From: Mycobacterium scrofulaceum
Lineage (GTDB): Bacteria > Actinomycetota > Actinomycetes > Mycobacteriales > Mycobacteriaceae
Assembly: GCF_002086735.1 (NCBI RefSeq)
Contig: NZ_MVIJ01000009.1
Location: 62,001-126,000, forward strand
Direction: 5' to 3'
Length of the DNA: 64,000 bases
The notes beneath the pieces are model-generated. The model was not told where the DNA came from, did no database searches, and saw nothing but the letters and a program-made list of their open reading frames with translations. This document shows positions 34,129 to 41,675 of this stretch, one piece after another. Both the position numbers and the translations under genes were made by a program. Each line of letters begins with the position of its first letter. Within the stretch, counting starts at the first letter, position 1.

Positions 34129-35285
34129 CTGGTTCGCTGATCGACCGGGTGCGCGAGCGGCTCGCCGCCGAATCCGCCCCGCTGGGTCCGAACGTCGTGG
34201 CGGCCGCGATCCGGGCCGAGTCCGGCGGGATGCTCGGCGACACCGAGGTGCTGGCGAATCTGCGGGTGCTGCAGACCGAACTGACCGGCGCCGGCATCCT
34301 CGAGCCCTTGTTGCGCGCGGACGGCACCACCGACGTGCTGGTCACCGCGCCCGACGCGGTGTGGGTCGACGACGGGAACGGTCTGCGGCGCACCCAGGTT
34401 CGGTTCGCCGACGAGGCGGCGGTGCGGCGCCTGGCGCAGCGGCTGGCACTGGCCGCCGGCCGGCGCCTGGACGACGCGCAGCCGTGGGTGGATGGCCAGC
34501 TGGCCGGCATCGGCACCGGGTTCGCGGTGCGATTGCACGCGGTGCTGCCGCCGGTCGCGGCCGCGGGCACCTGCCTGTCACTGCGGGTGTTGCGGCCGGC
34601 CGCCCAGGACCTGGCGGCCCTGATCGCCGCGGGCGCCGTCGCCGCCGAGGCCGCCGCCCTGGTCGCCGACATCATCGCCGCCCGGCTGGCGTTCCTGGTG
34701 TGCGGCGGAACGGGGGCGGGAAAGACCACCCTGCTCGCGGCCATGCTCGGGGCCGTCGCGCCCACCGAGCGGATCGTCTGCGTCGAGGACGCCGCCGAGC
34801 TGGCGCCCCGGCATCCGCACTTCGTCAAGCTGGTCGCGCGGTGCGCCAACGTCGAAGGCGTCGGCGAGGTTCCGGTGCGCCAACTCGTTCGCCAGGCCCT
34901 GCGGATGCGGCCCGACCGCATCGTGGTCGGCGAGGTGCGGGGCGCCGAGGTGGTGGATCTGCTGGCGGCGCTGAACACGGGCCACGACGGGGGAGCGGGG
35001 ACGGTGCACGCGAACAACCCGGCCGAGGTCCCCGCGCGGCTGGAGGCGCTGGGCGCGCTGGGTGGTCTCGACCGCGCGGCCCTGCACAGCCAGCTGGCCG
35101 CCGCGGTCCGGGTGCTGCTGCACGTCGCCCGGGATCGCGCGGGGCGGCGCCGGCTCGACGAAATCGCCGTGCTGCGCCAGGCCGGGGAGCGGGTGCGGGC
35201 GGTTCCGGTGTGGCGCGCCGACGGGGGCGCGACCGGCGACGCCGGGCTGCTGCGCCGCCTGCTGCAGGGCCGGATGCCGGCATGA
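34125..35285 (+). CDS. tadA: Type II/IV secretion ATPase, TadA/CpaF-like (Rv3659c-type)
   Basis: A 386-aa VirB11-like hexameric ATPase that would drive assembly of Flp-type pili or secretion. Visible are Walker A GGTGAGKTT (about residues 197-205), the Asp box CVEDAAEL, Walker B DRIVVGEVRGAE, and the His box NTGHDGGAGTVHANN. The N-terminal domain includes VDDGNGLRRTQVRF, where pilus ATPases usually have VWVD. Start GTG 34125 overlaps the ssd stop, and the stop overlaps the tadB ATG. Confidence 0.92.
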   Translation: MTGSLIDRVRERLAAESAPLGPNVVAAAIRAESGGMLGDTEVLANLRVLQTELTGAGILEPLLRADGTTDVLVTAPDAVWVDDGNGLRRTQVRFADEAAVRRLAQRLALAAGRRLDDAQPWVDGQLAGIGTGFAVRLHAVLPPVAAAGTCLSLRVLRPAAQDLAALIAAGAVAAEAAALVADIIAARLAFLVCGGTGAGKTTLLAAMLGAVAPTERIVCVEDAAELAPRHPHFVKLVARCANVEGVGEVPVRQLVRQALRMRPDRIVVGEVRGAEVVDLLAALNTGHDGGAGTVHANNPAEVPARLEALGALGGLDRAALHSQLAAAVRVLLHVARDRAGRRRLDEIAVLRQAGERVRAVPVWRADGGATGDAGLLRRLLQGRMPA

Positions 35286-36073
35286 ACGGGTCCGTCGCCG
35301 GCGCCCTGCTGTTGGCGCTGGCGCTGGTCGTCCTCCCGCCGTCACCGCGGCGCCGGCTCGCGCCGCGGCCGTCGAACCGGCGGCGGCAACGCGGCCCGGG
35401 TTGGCTTGCCGCGGGTGCCGCGGCCGCGACGGTCGCGGCGCTGCTGCCGCTGACCACGGTGCTTGCCGCCGCGGTCGTGGGGGCGACCGCGGGCCTGCGG
35501 TATCGCGGCCGCCACCGCAGGCGCCGCGCGCTGTCGGAGGGCCAGGCGCTGCAGGGGGCGCTCGACGTCCTGGTCGGCGAACTGCGCGTCGGCTCCCACC
35601 CGGTCCGGGCGTTCGGCGTGGCCGCCGGCGAAACCGCCGGTGGGGTCGCCGAGTCGCTGCGGGCGGTCGCGGCCCGCGCCAGGTTGGGGGCCGACGTCGC
35701 GGCGGGCCTGCGCGCCGCGGCGAGATCGTCGGCGCTGCCAGCGTATTGGGACCGTCTCGCGCTGTGCTGGCAACTCGCCAGTGACCACGGCCTGGCCGTC
35801 GCCACCCTGATGCGCGCCGCCCAGCGCGATATCGCCGAGCGGCAACGGTTCTCGGCGCGGGTGGCCTCGGAGATGGCCGGTGCGCGCGCGACCGCGGCGA
35901 TCCTGGCGGGCCTGCCCGCCCTCGGGTTGACGCTGGGCCAACTGATCGGCGCCCGACCGCTGGGCTTTTTGCTCGGCGGCCACGCCGGCGGCTGGCTCCT
36001 GGTGACCGGTTCAACGCTGGCGTCCGCCGGCCTGTTGTGGGCCGACCGGATCACTGATCGGCTCGAGTCGTGA
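35282..36073 (+). CDS. tadB: Tad pilus membrane platform protein TadB-like (Rv3658c-type)
   Basis: A 263-aa protein with hydrophobic helices near residues 5-20, 43-66, and two at the C-terminus (RATAAILAGLPALGLTLGQL and GGWLLVTGSTLASAGLLW). The cytoplasmic T2SF/GspF helical domain lies between (LVGELRVGSHPVRAFGVAAGE). It would form the inner-membrane platform with TadC. ATG 35282 overlaps the tadA stop (ATGA), and its TGA overlaps the tadC GTG. Confidence 0.88.
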   Translation: MNGSVAGALLLALALVVLPPSPRRRLAPRPSNRRRQRGPGWLAAGAAAATVAALLPLTTVLAAAVVGATAGLRYRGRHRRRRALSEGQALQGALDVLVGELRVGSHPVRAFGVAAGETAGGVAESLRAVAARARLGADVAAGLRAAARSSALPAYWDRLALCWQLASDHGLAVATLMRAAQRDIAERQRFSARVASEMAGARATAAILAGLPALGLTLGQLIGARPLGFLLGGHAGGWLLVTGSTLASAGLLWADRITDRLES

Positions 36074-36666
36074 CCGCGGCGGCGATGTTGCTGGCGGTGG
36101 CCGCGTGGATCGCACCCGGTCCGTCGCTGGTGCGGGCGCGGGCGCGAACACCGGTCCGCGAGCACCTGCCGCGCCCGCGCCGCGGGAGGGCTCACGGCCC
36201 CGATCCGCTGGCCGTCGCGTCCTGCCTCGACGTGTTGGCCGTGTGCCTGGCCGCGGGCATGGCGGTGGCCGCCGCCGCTGCCGCGGCCGCCGCATCCGCG
36301 CCGCCCGCGCTGGCCCGTGCGCTGAGGCGCGCGGCCGACCTGCTCGCCCTGGGCGCCGACCCCGCCGTCGCGTGGTCGGCGACGCCGGACCCGCGGGACA
36401 CCGCCGGCGACGCGCACGTCGAGGCGTTGCTGCGGCTGGCCCGGCGGTCGGCGGCCTCCGGCGCGGCGCTGGCCGGGGGCGTCGCCGAGTTGGCCGACCA
36501 GTCTCGTGACGACGCGGCGCACGCGGCCACCGCCGCCGCCGAGCGGGCCGGGGTGCTGATCGCCGGTCCGCTCGGCTTGTGCTTCCTGCCGGCGTTCGTG
36601 TGCCTGGGCATCGTCCCCGTGGTGGCCGGGCTGGCCGCTGATGTCCTGCAGTCGGGGATATGGTGA
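36070..36666 (+). CDS. tadC: Tad pilus membrane platform protein TadC-like (Rv3657c-type)
   Basis: A 198-aa T2SF/GspF-type protein, shorter than enterobacterial TadC (about 300 aa) but normal for mycobacteria. An N-terminal helix (AAAMLLAVAAWIAPGPSLV), a cytoplasmic helical domain, and a C-terminal helix (CFLPAFVCLGIVPVVAGLA) are visible. It partners TadB. GTG 36070 overlaps the tadB stop. Confidence 0.87.
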   Translation: MTAAAMLLAVAAWIAPGPSLVRARARTPVREHLPRPRRGRAHGPDPLAVASCLDVLAVCLAAGMAVAAAAAAAAASAPPALARALRRAADLLALGADPAVAWSATPDPRDTAGDAHVEALLRLARRSAASGAALAGGVAELADQSRDDAAHAATAAAERAGVLIAGPLGLCFLPAFVCLGIVPVVAGLAADVLQSGIW

Positions 36667-36681
36667 GAAGAAAGGGAATCG

Positions 36682-36885
36682 TTGTTGCACAACATGTTTC
36701 ATGGATGGCTGGCCCGCGTGACGGTCTTGGCGGCCGACGAGTCGGGCATGAGCACGGTCGAATACGCCATCGGGACCGTCGCCGCGGCCGCCTTCGGCGC
36801 GATCCTCTACACGGTCGTGACCGGCGACTCCATCGTGTCGGCGCTGACCAACATCATCGGTCGCGCGCTCAACACCAAGGTCTGA
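36682..36885 (+). CDS. Flp-type pilin / DUF4244 protein (Rv3656c-type)
   Basis: A 67-aa prepilin-like protein. A short leader ends ...ADESGMSTVEYAIGTVA, with the prepilin peptidase signature G/M-x-x-x-E (the Glu at +5 is in STVEYA) preceding a hydrophobic helix (AIGTVAAAAFGAILYTVV). The C-terminal NIIGRALNTKV is conserved. It would be the major subunit of the Tad/Flp pilus. No prepilin peptidase gene is in the window. TTG 36682 is the furthest start; ATG 36694 is also good. A purine-rich AAGAAAGG lies before it. Confidence 0.88.
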   Translation: MLHNMFHGWLARVTVLAADESGMSTVEYAIGTVAAAAFGAILYTVVTGDSIVSALTNIIGRALNTKV

Positions 36886-36908
36886 CCGGCAGTGCGGGCT
36901 CGGCCACC

Positions 36909-37211
36909 GTGGAGGCGGCGCTGGGCGTCGGCACGCTGGTCGTCGTGCTGGTGCTGTGTCTGGCCGGCGTCACCGCGGTGTCGATGCAGGTTCGCTGCGT
37001 GGACGCCGCGCGCGAGGCCGCCCGGCTGGCCGCCCGCGGCGACGAGCCCTCGGCGCTCGGCGCGGCCCGGCGCATCGCCCCCGCCGGGGCGCGGGTCGAG
37101 GTGCACCGCGACGGCGAGTTCCTGGTGGCCACCGTCGTGGCGCAGTCGAAGTTGTTGCCGGCGCTCGACATTGCCGCCAAGGCGGTCTCGGCGGCGGAGC
37201 CGTCGGGATGA
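36909..37211 (+). CDS. TadE-like minor pilin (Rv3655c-type)
   Basis: About 100 aa. The conserved prepilin-like start GSATVEAALGVGTLVVVL shows an E-5 hydrophobic helix, followed by the TadE-type globular part (VRCVDAAREAARLAARGD). GTG 36909 is the first standard start codon, but it would remove the SAT part of the processing motif, while a CTG at 36882 overlapping the flp stop as CTGA would keep it, so the true start is uncertain. In M. tuberculosis Rv3655c has been reported to be secreted and to dampen macrophage apoptosis. Its stop overlaps the start region of the next gene. Confidence 0.75.
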   Translation: MEAALGVGTLVVVLVLCLAGVTAVSMQVRCVDAAREAARLAARGDEPSALGAARRIAPAGARVEVHRDGEFLVATVVAQSKLLPALDIAAKAVSAAEPSG

Positions 37212-37530
37212 TCGGGGCTCGGCCACCCTGGTGGCGGCCTGGATGGTGGCGATCCTGCTGTGCGTCGCCGGCGCGGGGGCGTATCTCGGTGCGGTGGTGG
37301 TGGCGCGCCACCGCGCGCAGGCGGCCGCGGATCTGGCCGCGCTGGCCGCGGCGGCCCGGTTACCGGCCGGAGCCGAAGCGGCCTGCGCGCGCGCGACGGC
37401 CGTGGCCCGCGCGATGCGGACCGACGCCAGTTGTGCGGTCGACGATCTCGACGTCGTCGTCACGGTCCGGGCGGGGGTCTTCGGCGGGGCGGCGAGCGCC
37501 GCCGCGCGGGCGGGGCCGGGCGGCGGCTGA
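37171..37530 (+). CDS. Rv3654c-like TadE/TadG-type pseudopilin
   Basis: About 119 aa from TTG 37171, or 99 aa from GTG 37231. The key segment DDRGSATLVAAWMVAILLCV has the pseudopilin-like S-A-T-L start and a membrane helix, followed by a helical stretch (ARHRAQAAADLAALAAAARL) typical of TadG/Rv3654c proteins. The longer start retains the RGSAT motif and gives a very basic leader, but that part overlaps the TadE frame. In M. tuberculosis this gene and its neighbour are reported as apoptosis modulators. It ends the Tad operon; the Lgt-like gene starts 38 bp later. Confidence 0.7.
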   Translation: MPPRRSRRRSRRDDRGSATLVAAWMVAILLCVAGAGAYLGAVVVARHRAQAAADLAALAAAARLPAGAEAACARATAVARAMRTDASCAVDDLDVVVTVRAGVFGGAASAAARAGPGGG

Positions 37531-37568
37531 GTCGGGCCCGCGCCCGCCGGACGTAATAGTCTGTCGGC

Positions 37569-38354
37569 GTGGTGCCGCAGTGGCGGATCGGCCCGCTGGT
37601 GTTGCCGGTGCATGGTGTCTTCGTGGCGCTCGGGGTCCTGGCCGCGGCCGTCGTGTTCGTCGCGGAGGCCCGCCGGCGTGGGGCGGTCAACGAACAGTCG
37701 CTGGTGGCGGTCACCGGCGCCCTCGTCGGCGGCGCCGTCGGCATGCGTCTCTCCGGCTGGGCCGAGCACCTCAACCTCCGCCTCAACCCGACGCTGCTGC
37801 AGGCGTGGGAGTTCGGGTCGCGCAGCATCCTCGGCGGACTGTGCGGCGCCTACCTCGGCGTGCTGATCGCCAAGCGGCTCGGGGGCCACACCGGCAAGAC
37901 CGGTGACCTGTTCGCCCCTGCGGTCGCGCTGGGCATGGCGATCGGCCGCCTCGGCTGCCACCTCGCCGAAGCGCCGGGCCGCCCGACCACCCTGCCGTGG
38001 GGCGTCCACGCCCCGGCCGGCACGCCCAAGTGCCCGGGCTGCCTCACCGGTGCGGCGATGCACCCGTCGTTCCTCTACGAAATCGCCTTCCAGCTGGCCG
38101 CATTCGCGGCGCTGCTGTGGCTGCGCCACCGGATCAGCCGGCCGGGCGAGCTGTTCGTCCTCTACGTGGCCGGCTACGCGGTCTTCCGGTTCTTCGTCGA
38201 GTTCGTGCGGGCCAACGAGACCGTGTGGCTGGGCCTGACCCGGCCGCAGTGGTTTCTGCTGCCCTCGCTCCTCCTCGTCGGCATCCGGTTGGGCCTCGGA
38301 TACCGGCGCGGCCACTACGACGCCGCTCTGCGGCGGGAGGCGGTCACCCCATGA
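37569..38354 (+). CDS. Prolipoprotein diacylglyceryl transferase (Lgt)-like membrane protein
   Basis: A 261-aa polytopic membrane protein of the Lgt family but clearly a paralogue: housekeeping Lgt is encoded near trp genes in mycobacteria. Six or seven helices are visible. The Lgt signature appears as GRLGCHLAEAPGRPTTLPWGV; aligned to GRLGN-x-x-N-x-E-x-x-G-x-x-T-x-P-W-G it keeps the Arg and the Glu, but Asn is replaced by Cys-His. VFRFFVEFVRANE supplies the late conserved Arg. Lgt moves diacylglyceryl from phosphatidylglycerol to cysteine, so a lipid-linked transferase role is likely but the acceptor may differ. Its stop overlaps the small membrane protein gene (ATGA), and a radical SAM gene follows. 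Confidence 0.85.
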   Translation: MVPQWRIGPLVLPVHGVFVALGVLAAAVVFVAEARRRGAVNEQSLVAVTGALVGGAVGMRLSGWAEHLNLRLNPTLLQAWEFGSRSILGGLCGAYLGVLIAKRLGGHTGKTGDLFAPAVALGMAIGRLGCHLAEAPGRPTTLPWGVHAPAGTPKCPGCLTGAAMHPSFLYEIAFQLAAFAALLWLRHRISRPGELFVLYVAGYAVFRFFVEFVRANETVWLGLTRPQWFLLPSLLLVGIRLGLGYRRGHYDAALRREAVTP

Positions 38355-38785
38355 CGAACCCACCGCCGGGCCCGCCCCCGCCGGGCGGCTGGCGCCCGCC
38401 GGACTGGCCCCCGCCCGGCTACCCCTATGACCCGAACCGGCCGTACCCCGGCTGGCAACCGCCGCGGCGCAAACCGAGCGGCGGGGAGATCCTCGGCGCG
38501 GCCATCGCCGGGATGGCCCTGTATGCCGGCATCAACACCGTCGTCGGCCCGCTGGTGTTGTTCGGGCTCGCCAATGCGATCGCGCCGAAGATCGCCTTCG
38601 CGACCGGAGCCGTCCTGCTCGGGCTGATCGCCTTCGCCGGCGGGGGAGCGTTGATGTTCGTGAAGAAGAGCGCCTGGGCGAGGGGGATCGGCATGGGACT
38701 GATGATCGGCTGGGCGCTCACGTCCATCTTCACCGTGGGCATCTGCACCGGATTGAACCCGACGCTGTATCACGTGACCCGATGA
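38351..38785 (+). CDS. Small proline-rich membrane protein between Lgt-like and radical SAM genes
   Basis: A 144-aa protein with a Pro/Gly/Tyr-rich cytosolic N-terminus (residues 1-45) and three to four hydrophobic helices (ILGAAIAGMALYAGINTVVG, PLVLFGLANAIAPKI, AVLLGLIAFAGGGALMFV, GMGLMIGWALTSIFTVGI). I do not recognise a family. It is locked between its neighbours by ATGA overlaps on both sides (38351-38354 and 38782-38785), which argues for a shared job, perhaps holding the radical SAM enzyme at the membrane. Confidence 0.8.
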   Translation: MTNPPPGPPPPGGWRPPDWPPPGYPYDPNRPYPGWQPPRRKPSGGEILGAAIAGMALYAGINTVVGPLVLFGLANAIAPKIAFATGAVLLGLIAFAGGGALMFVKKSAWARGIGMGLMIGWALTSIFTVGICTGLNPTLYHVTR

Positions 38786-40332
38786 GCGGCATGCAGCTGC
38801 GGGGCGACCGAATCCACCGCTACGTCAACGCGTTCTGCCCGCACTGTCACGCCGAACAACCCGATCGCCCGCTGGCCGACGTGGCGCGGCTCAGCGGCTG
38901 GCTGGCCGTGCGCGGCGACGGCCAGGTCTGGCTCGAACGCGGCTGCCGGACACACGGACTCGTTCGGACGCTGTACGACGAAGACCCCGAAATCCTTGCC
39001 TATCTTGAGGAATGGACCGCCCCCACCAAGGCCCACGTCCCCGACGCGCCGGGCAACTTCGACCCGATCCCGTCGGCCTACCTGCAGGGGCTGCCGCAGA
39101 TGCAGACGCAGCACACCTGCATCCTGCTGGAGGACATCGCGGCGACCTGCAACCTGCGCTGCCCGACGTGCTTCGCCGACTCCTCGCCGGACCTGCGCGA
39201 CGTCGTCGCAGTCGGCGACGTGCTGGCCAACGTCGACCAGCGGCTGGCGCGGGAAAACGGCCGCCTCGACGTGGTGATGCTCAGCGGCGGCGAGCCGACC
39301 CTGCACCCGCAGCTGCCCGAGCTGCTCGCCGAGCTCAGTTCGCGGCCGATCACGCGAATCCTGTTGAACACCAACGGTGTGCGGATAGCCCACGACGACG
39401 AGCTGCTCGACCTGCTCACCGAGCACCACGAGCGAGTCGAGGTCTACCTGCAGTACGACGGGCTGTCGCCGGCCGCACACCGCCACCACCGGGGCGGCGA
39501 CCTGTCCCGGGTAAAGCGGGCGGCGCTGCGGCGGCTGTCCGACCGCGAGATCTTCACCACGCTCGTGATGACGGCGGCGCTCGGCGTCAACGACGCCGAG
39601 ATCGGCGACGTCGTCAGGCTGGCGCTGCACACCCCCTACGTCGGCGGGGTCTCCATCCAGCCGCAATTCGCCTCCGGCCGTTCGGGTCTCATCGATCCGG
39701 CGAGGCGGCTCACCCACACCGGGGTGCTGAAGCGGTTGGGGCCGCAGACCGGCGGACTGGTCACCTGGCCGGATCTGACCGCGCTGCCGTGCTCGCACCC
39801 GCATTGCTGCTCGGTCGGCTACCTGCTTCGTGACGACGGCGGACATTGGCGTTCGCTGGTCGCGCTGATCGGCCACGACAACCTCAAGGACAAGCTGGGG
39901 CTGGTCGCCAACCGGATCGCCGACTCCGACATCCCGGGGGAATTGCGGCTCGCCGTGCGCGAGTCCCTGATGGGGTTGCTGTCGGAGCAGTCGTCGCTGT
40001 CGCACCCGTCCATGTCGGACGTGTGGCGCATGATCTGCGAGGGCTGCGACCTCGGCATGGGGACGCTGCTGACCGTGGCCTCCGGCGCGTTGCCCGGGCG
40101 CCGGCGCCAACTCAGGCGGATGCTGGGCGAGCGGGTCGTCCGCGTCACGGTCAAGCCGTTCATGGACATGTCGACGATGATCGAAGAGCGGCTGGTGCAG
40201 TGCTGCGTGCACGTGGGCACCCGGTCGTCGCAGGACCAGTGCGCGCCGTTCTGCGCGGTGCAGGCGTGGCCACAACTCGGTGGCCAGCGGCTGTCGGTCG
40301 CCGCCGAACGCATGCTGCCGGTGGTGGGTTAG
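38782..40332 (+). CDS. Radical SAM protein resembling tetraether lipid synthase (Tes/MJ0619-type)
   Basis: A 516-aa radical SAM enzyme. The SAM cluster motif C-x3-C-x2-C is CNLRCPTC (Cys123, Cys127, Cys130), followed by SGGEPTLHP. An N-terminal CPHC (Cys19, Cys22) with Cys55 in RGCRTHG looks like a rubredoxin-type metal site. Several late cysteines (PCSHPHCC, CEGCDLG, QCCVHVG, QCAPFC) could hold auxiliary Fe-S clusters. This layout, length and the HGLVRTLYDEDPEILAYL segment resemble MJ0619-type proteins such as archaeal Tes, which joins lipid tails carbon to carbon. Function here is inference. ATG 38782 overlaps the preceding stop; its end overlaps the convergent Rv3651-type gene by 4 bp. Confidence 0.85.
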   Translation: MSGMQLRGDRIHRYVNAFCPHCHAEQPDRPLADVARLSGWLAVRGDGQVWLERGCRTHGLVRTLYDEDPEILAYLEEWTAPTKAHVPDAPGNFDPIPSAYLQGLPQMQTQHTCILLEDIAATCNLRCPTCFADSSPDLRDVVAVGDVLANVDQRLARENGRLDVVMLSGGEPTLHPQLPELLAELSSRPITRILLNTNGVRIAHDDELLDLLTEHHERVEVYLQYDGLSPAAHRHHRGGDLSRVKRAALRRLSDREIFTTLVMTAALGVNDAEIGDVVRLALHTPYVGGVSIQPQFASGRSGLIDPARRLTHTGVLKRLGPQTGGLVTWPDLTALPCSHPHCCSVGYLLRDDGGHWRSLVALIGHDNLKDKLGLVANRIADSDIPGELRLAVRESLMGLLSEQSSLSHPSMSDVWRMICEGCDLGMGTLLTVASGALPGRRRQLRRMLGERVVRVTVKPFMDMSTMIEERLVQCCVHVGTRSSQDQCAPFCAVQAWPQLGGQRLSVAAERMLPVVG

Positions 40333-41366
40333 GCCGTCGGGTCGGGATCACCCGACAGTCCCGCGGCGGCGAGCTCCTCGTCGGAGGGCAACCGCAGCGA
40401 GACCAGCCCGGCGTAGACGTCCGGTTCGATCTCCACCCTGTTGACCGTCACGTGCACGGGCACCCACTCGTCGTCGTGGCCGGGCATGCGCAGCACCCGG
40501 CTGGTCGCGCCGTGCGCGAACTCCTCGGTCATCGAGGACACCAGGTGCTGATCGTCGGGGTGGACCTTCGGCTTGCCGGTCTCGCTGCCCCGCCAGTCGT
40601 AAAACGTGCAGGGCTCGTCCAGCCACTTCAGCAGCGCCCAGTTCTTCAGGTCGATCAGCGCGCGGTGGACGCCGGCCTGCGCGAGGCCGCTCAGGATCCG
40701 TTGCGCCAGATCGTCGGTCGACACCTCCGGGCCCTTGAGCTCGGCGCGCCAGTTGATCGCCCGCGCCACCAGATGGTCCCGGCCGTCGGGGCCGGCCTCC
40801 AACCCGGTGCGCGCCACGAAACCGATCCGCATGGGCTGACCCTGCCAATCGGTGAGATCCCAAGTGCTGCAGAGCGTTTGGTCGGGTTCGGCCTTGACGG
40901 CCATGGCGAGCACCTTGGTCTCGTTGGGGTTGAGCTCGCGCGAGGGCAGGTCCTCCGCGAAGGCCCTGCCGAAGGTGACCTCCACCTCCGGATTCTTTCC
41001 GCTGTTCGCCAACGACTCTCGGGTGTCGGTGGCGACGCCCAGCGTCAGGTCCCACTTCAGCGGGCCGGGGGTCGGCCGCTCGGGCGGGTCCACGTCGGCG
41101 GGGCCGGTCCACACGTGCACGCCGTGGATGTAGCCGTCGGACATCACCACCGGTTCGGTGCGAATCACCCGGTCGCGCTTGGGGGTGATGCTGGTCAGGC
41201 TCTGCCCGGTCTTCACCGTCTCGGCGATCGCCGTGCGAACCGCGGCGAGATAGGGGCTGCGGCGCAAAAACGTGGTGATGGGGACGAGATTCTTGAGCTG
41301 GCGCCCCTGCGCCACCACCGTGGGTTCACCCCCCAGTGTCTCCACGAGCAACCAGTCGTGGCCCAT
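40329..41366 (-). CDS. Conserved PAS/GAF-like protein (Rv3651-type)
   Basis: A 345-aa cytosolic protein starting MGHDWLLVETLGGEP, matching mycobacterial Rv3651. As I recall, the M. tuberculosis protein has a three-domain structure with PAS- and GAF-like folds, without an output enzyme domain, so it may be a sensor or adaptor. Segments consistent with PAS-type sheets are WTGPADVDPPERPTPGPLKW and CTFYDWRGSETGKPKVHPDD. No catalytic motif is visible. It is convergent with the radical SAM gene (4-bp overlap) and downstream of the helicase gene on the same strand. Confidence 0.85.
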   Translation of the reverse strand: MGHDWLLVETLGGEPTVVAQGRQLKNLVPITTFLRRSPYLAAVRTAIAETVKTGQSLTSITPKRDRVIRTEPVVMSDGYIHGVHVWTGPADVDPPERPTPGPLKWDLTLGVATDTRESLANSGKNPEVEVTFGRAFAEDLPSRELNPNETKVLAMAVKAEPDQTLCSTWDLTDWQGQPMRIGFVARTGLEAGPDGRDHLVARAINWRAELKGPEVSTDDLAQRILSGLAQAGVHRALIDLKNWALLKWLDEPCTFYDWRGSETGKPKVHPDDQHLVSSMTEEFAHGATSRVLRMPGHDDEWVPVHVTVNRVEIEPDVYAGLVSLRLPSDEELAAAGLSGDPDPTA

Positions 41367-41411
41367 GCGGCCGATTTTACGGCGACTGGGCCGCCGGCCG
41401 GGAGCTTGGGC

Positions 41412-41675
41412 CTACCGGCCCTGTCGGCACCCGCCGCGGGCAACGGTATCGCTCTCTGCGGCAACGCCTTCCGGCGGCGACGAAGTTGCCTCGTCACGGT
41501 GGCCCTGGTAGTTTGCTGGTGCGCCCGCACGGCCGGGTCGCCAACCGCTCATCGACGAGCGGCCCGCCACCCGTGCGACAGCACCCCGCGACTGCATGAG
41601 CAGCGGCGAATGCGCTTCCGGCGCGGGCATCCAGGGCCACGTCCGCGGGTCGACCGTCGAGGGGTCGGTCGTCAT
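41412..41675 (-). CDS. Hypothetical 87-aa protein coupled to the helicase gene
   Basis: The ATG overlaps the TGA of the helicase gene as ATGA, and the first part of the product, MTTDPSTVDPRTWPWMPAPE, reads like a genuine mycobacterial N-terminus. The rest is low-complexity and charged and ends RGGCRQGR. No domain, membrane helix or relative is recognised. In H37Rv this interval carries PE33, which is not present here. Good position and start argue for a gene; weak composition in the second half argues for caution. Confidence 0.5.
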   Translation of the reverse strand: MTTDPSTVDPRTWPWMPAPEAHSPLLMQSRGAVARVAGRSSMSGWRPGRAGAPANYQGHRDEATSSPPEGVAAESDTVARGGCRQGR

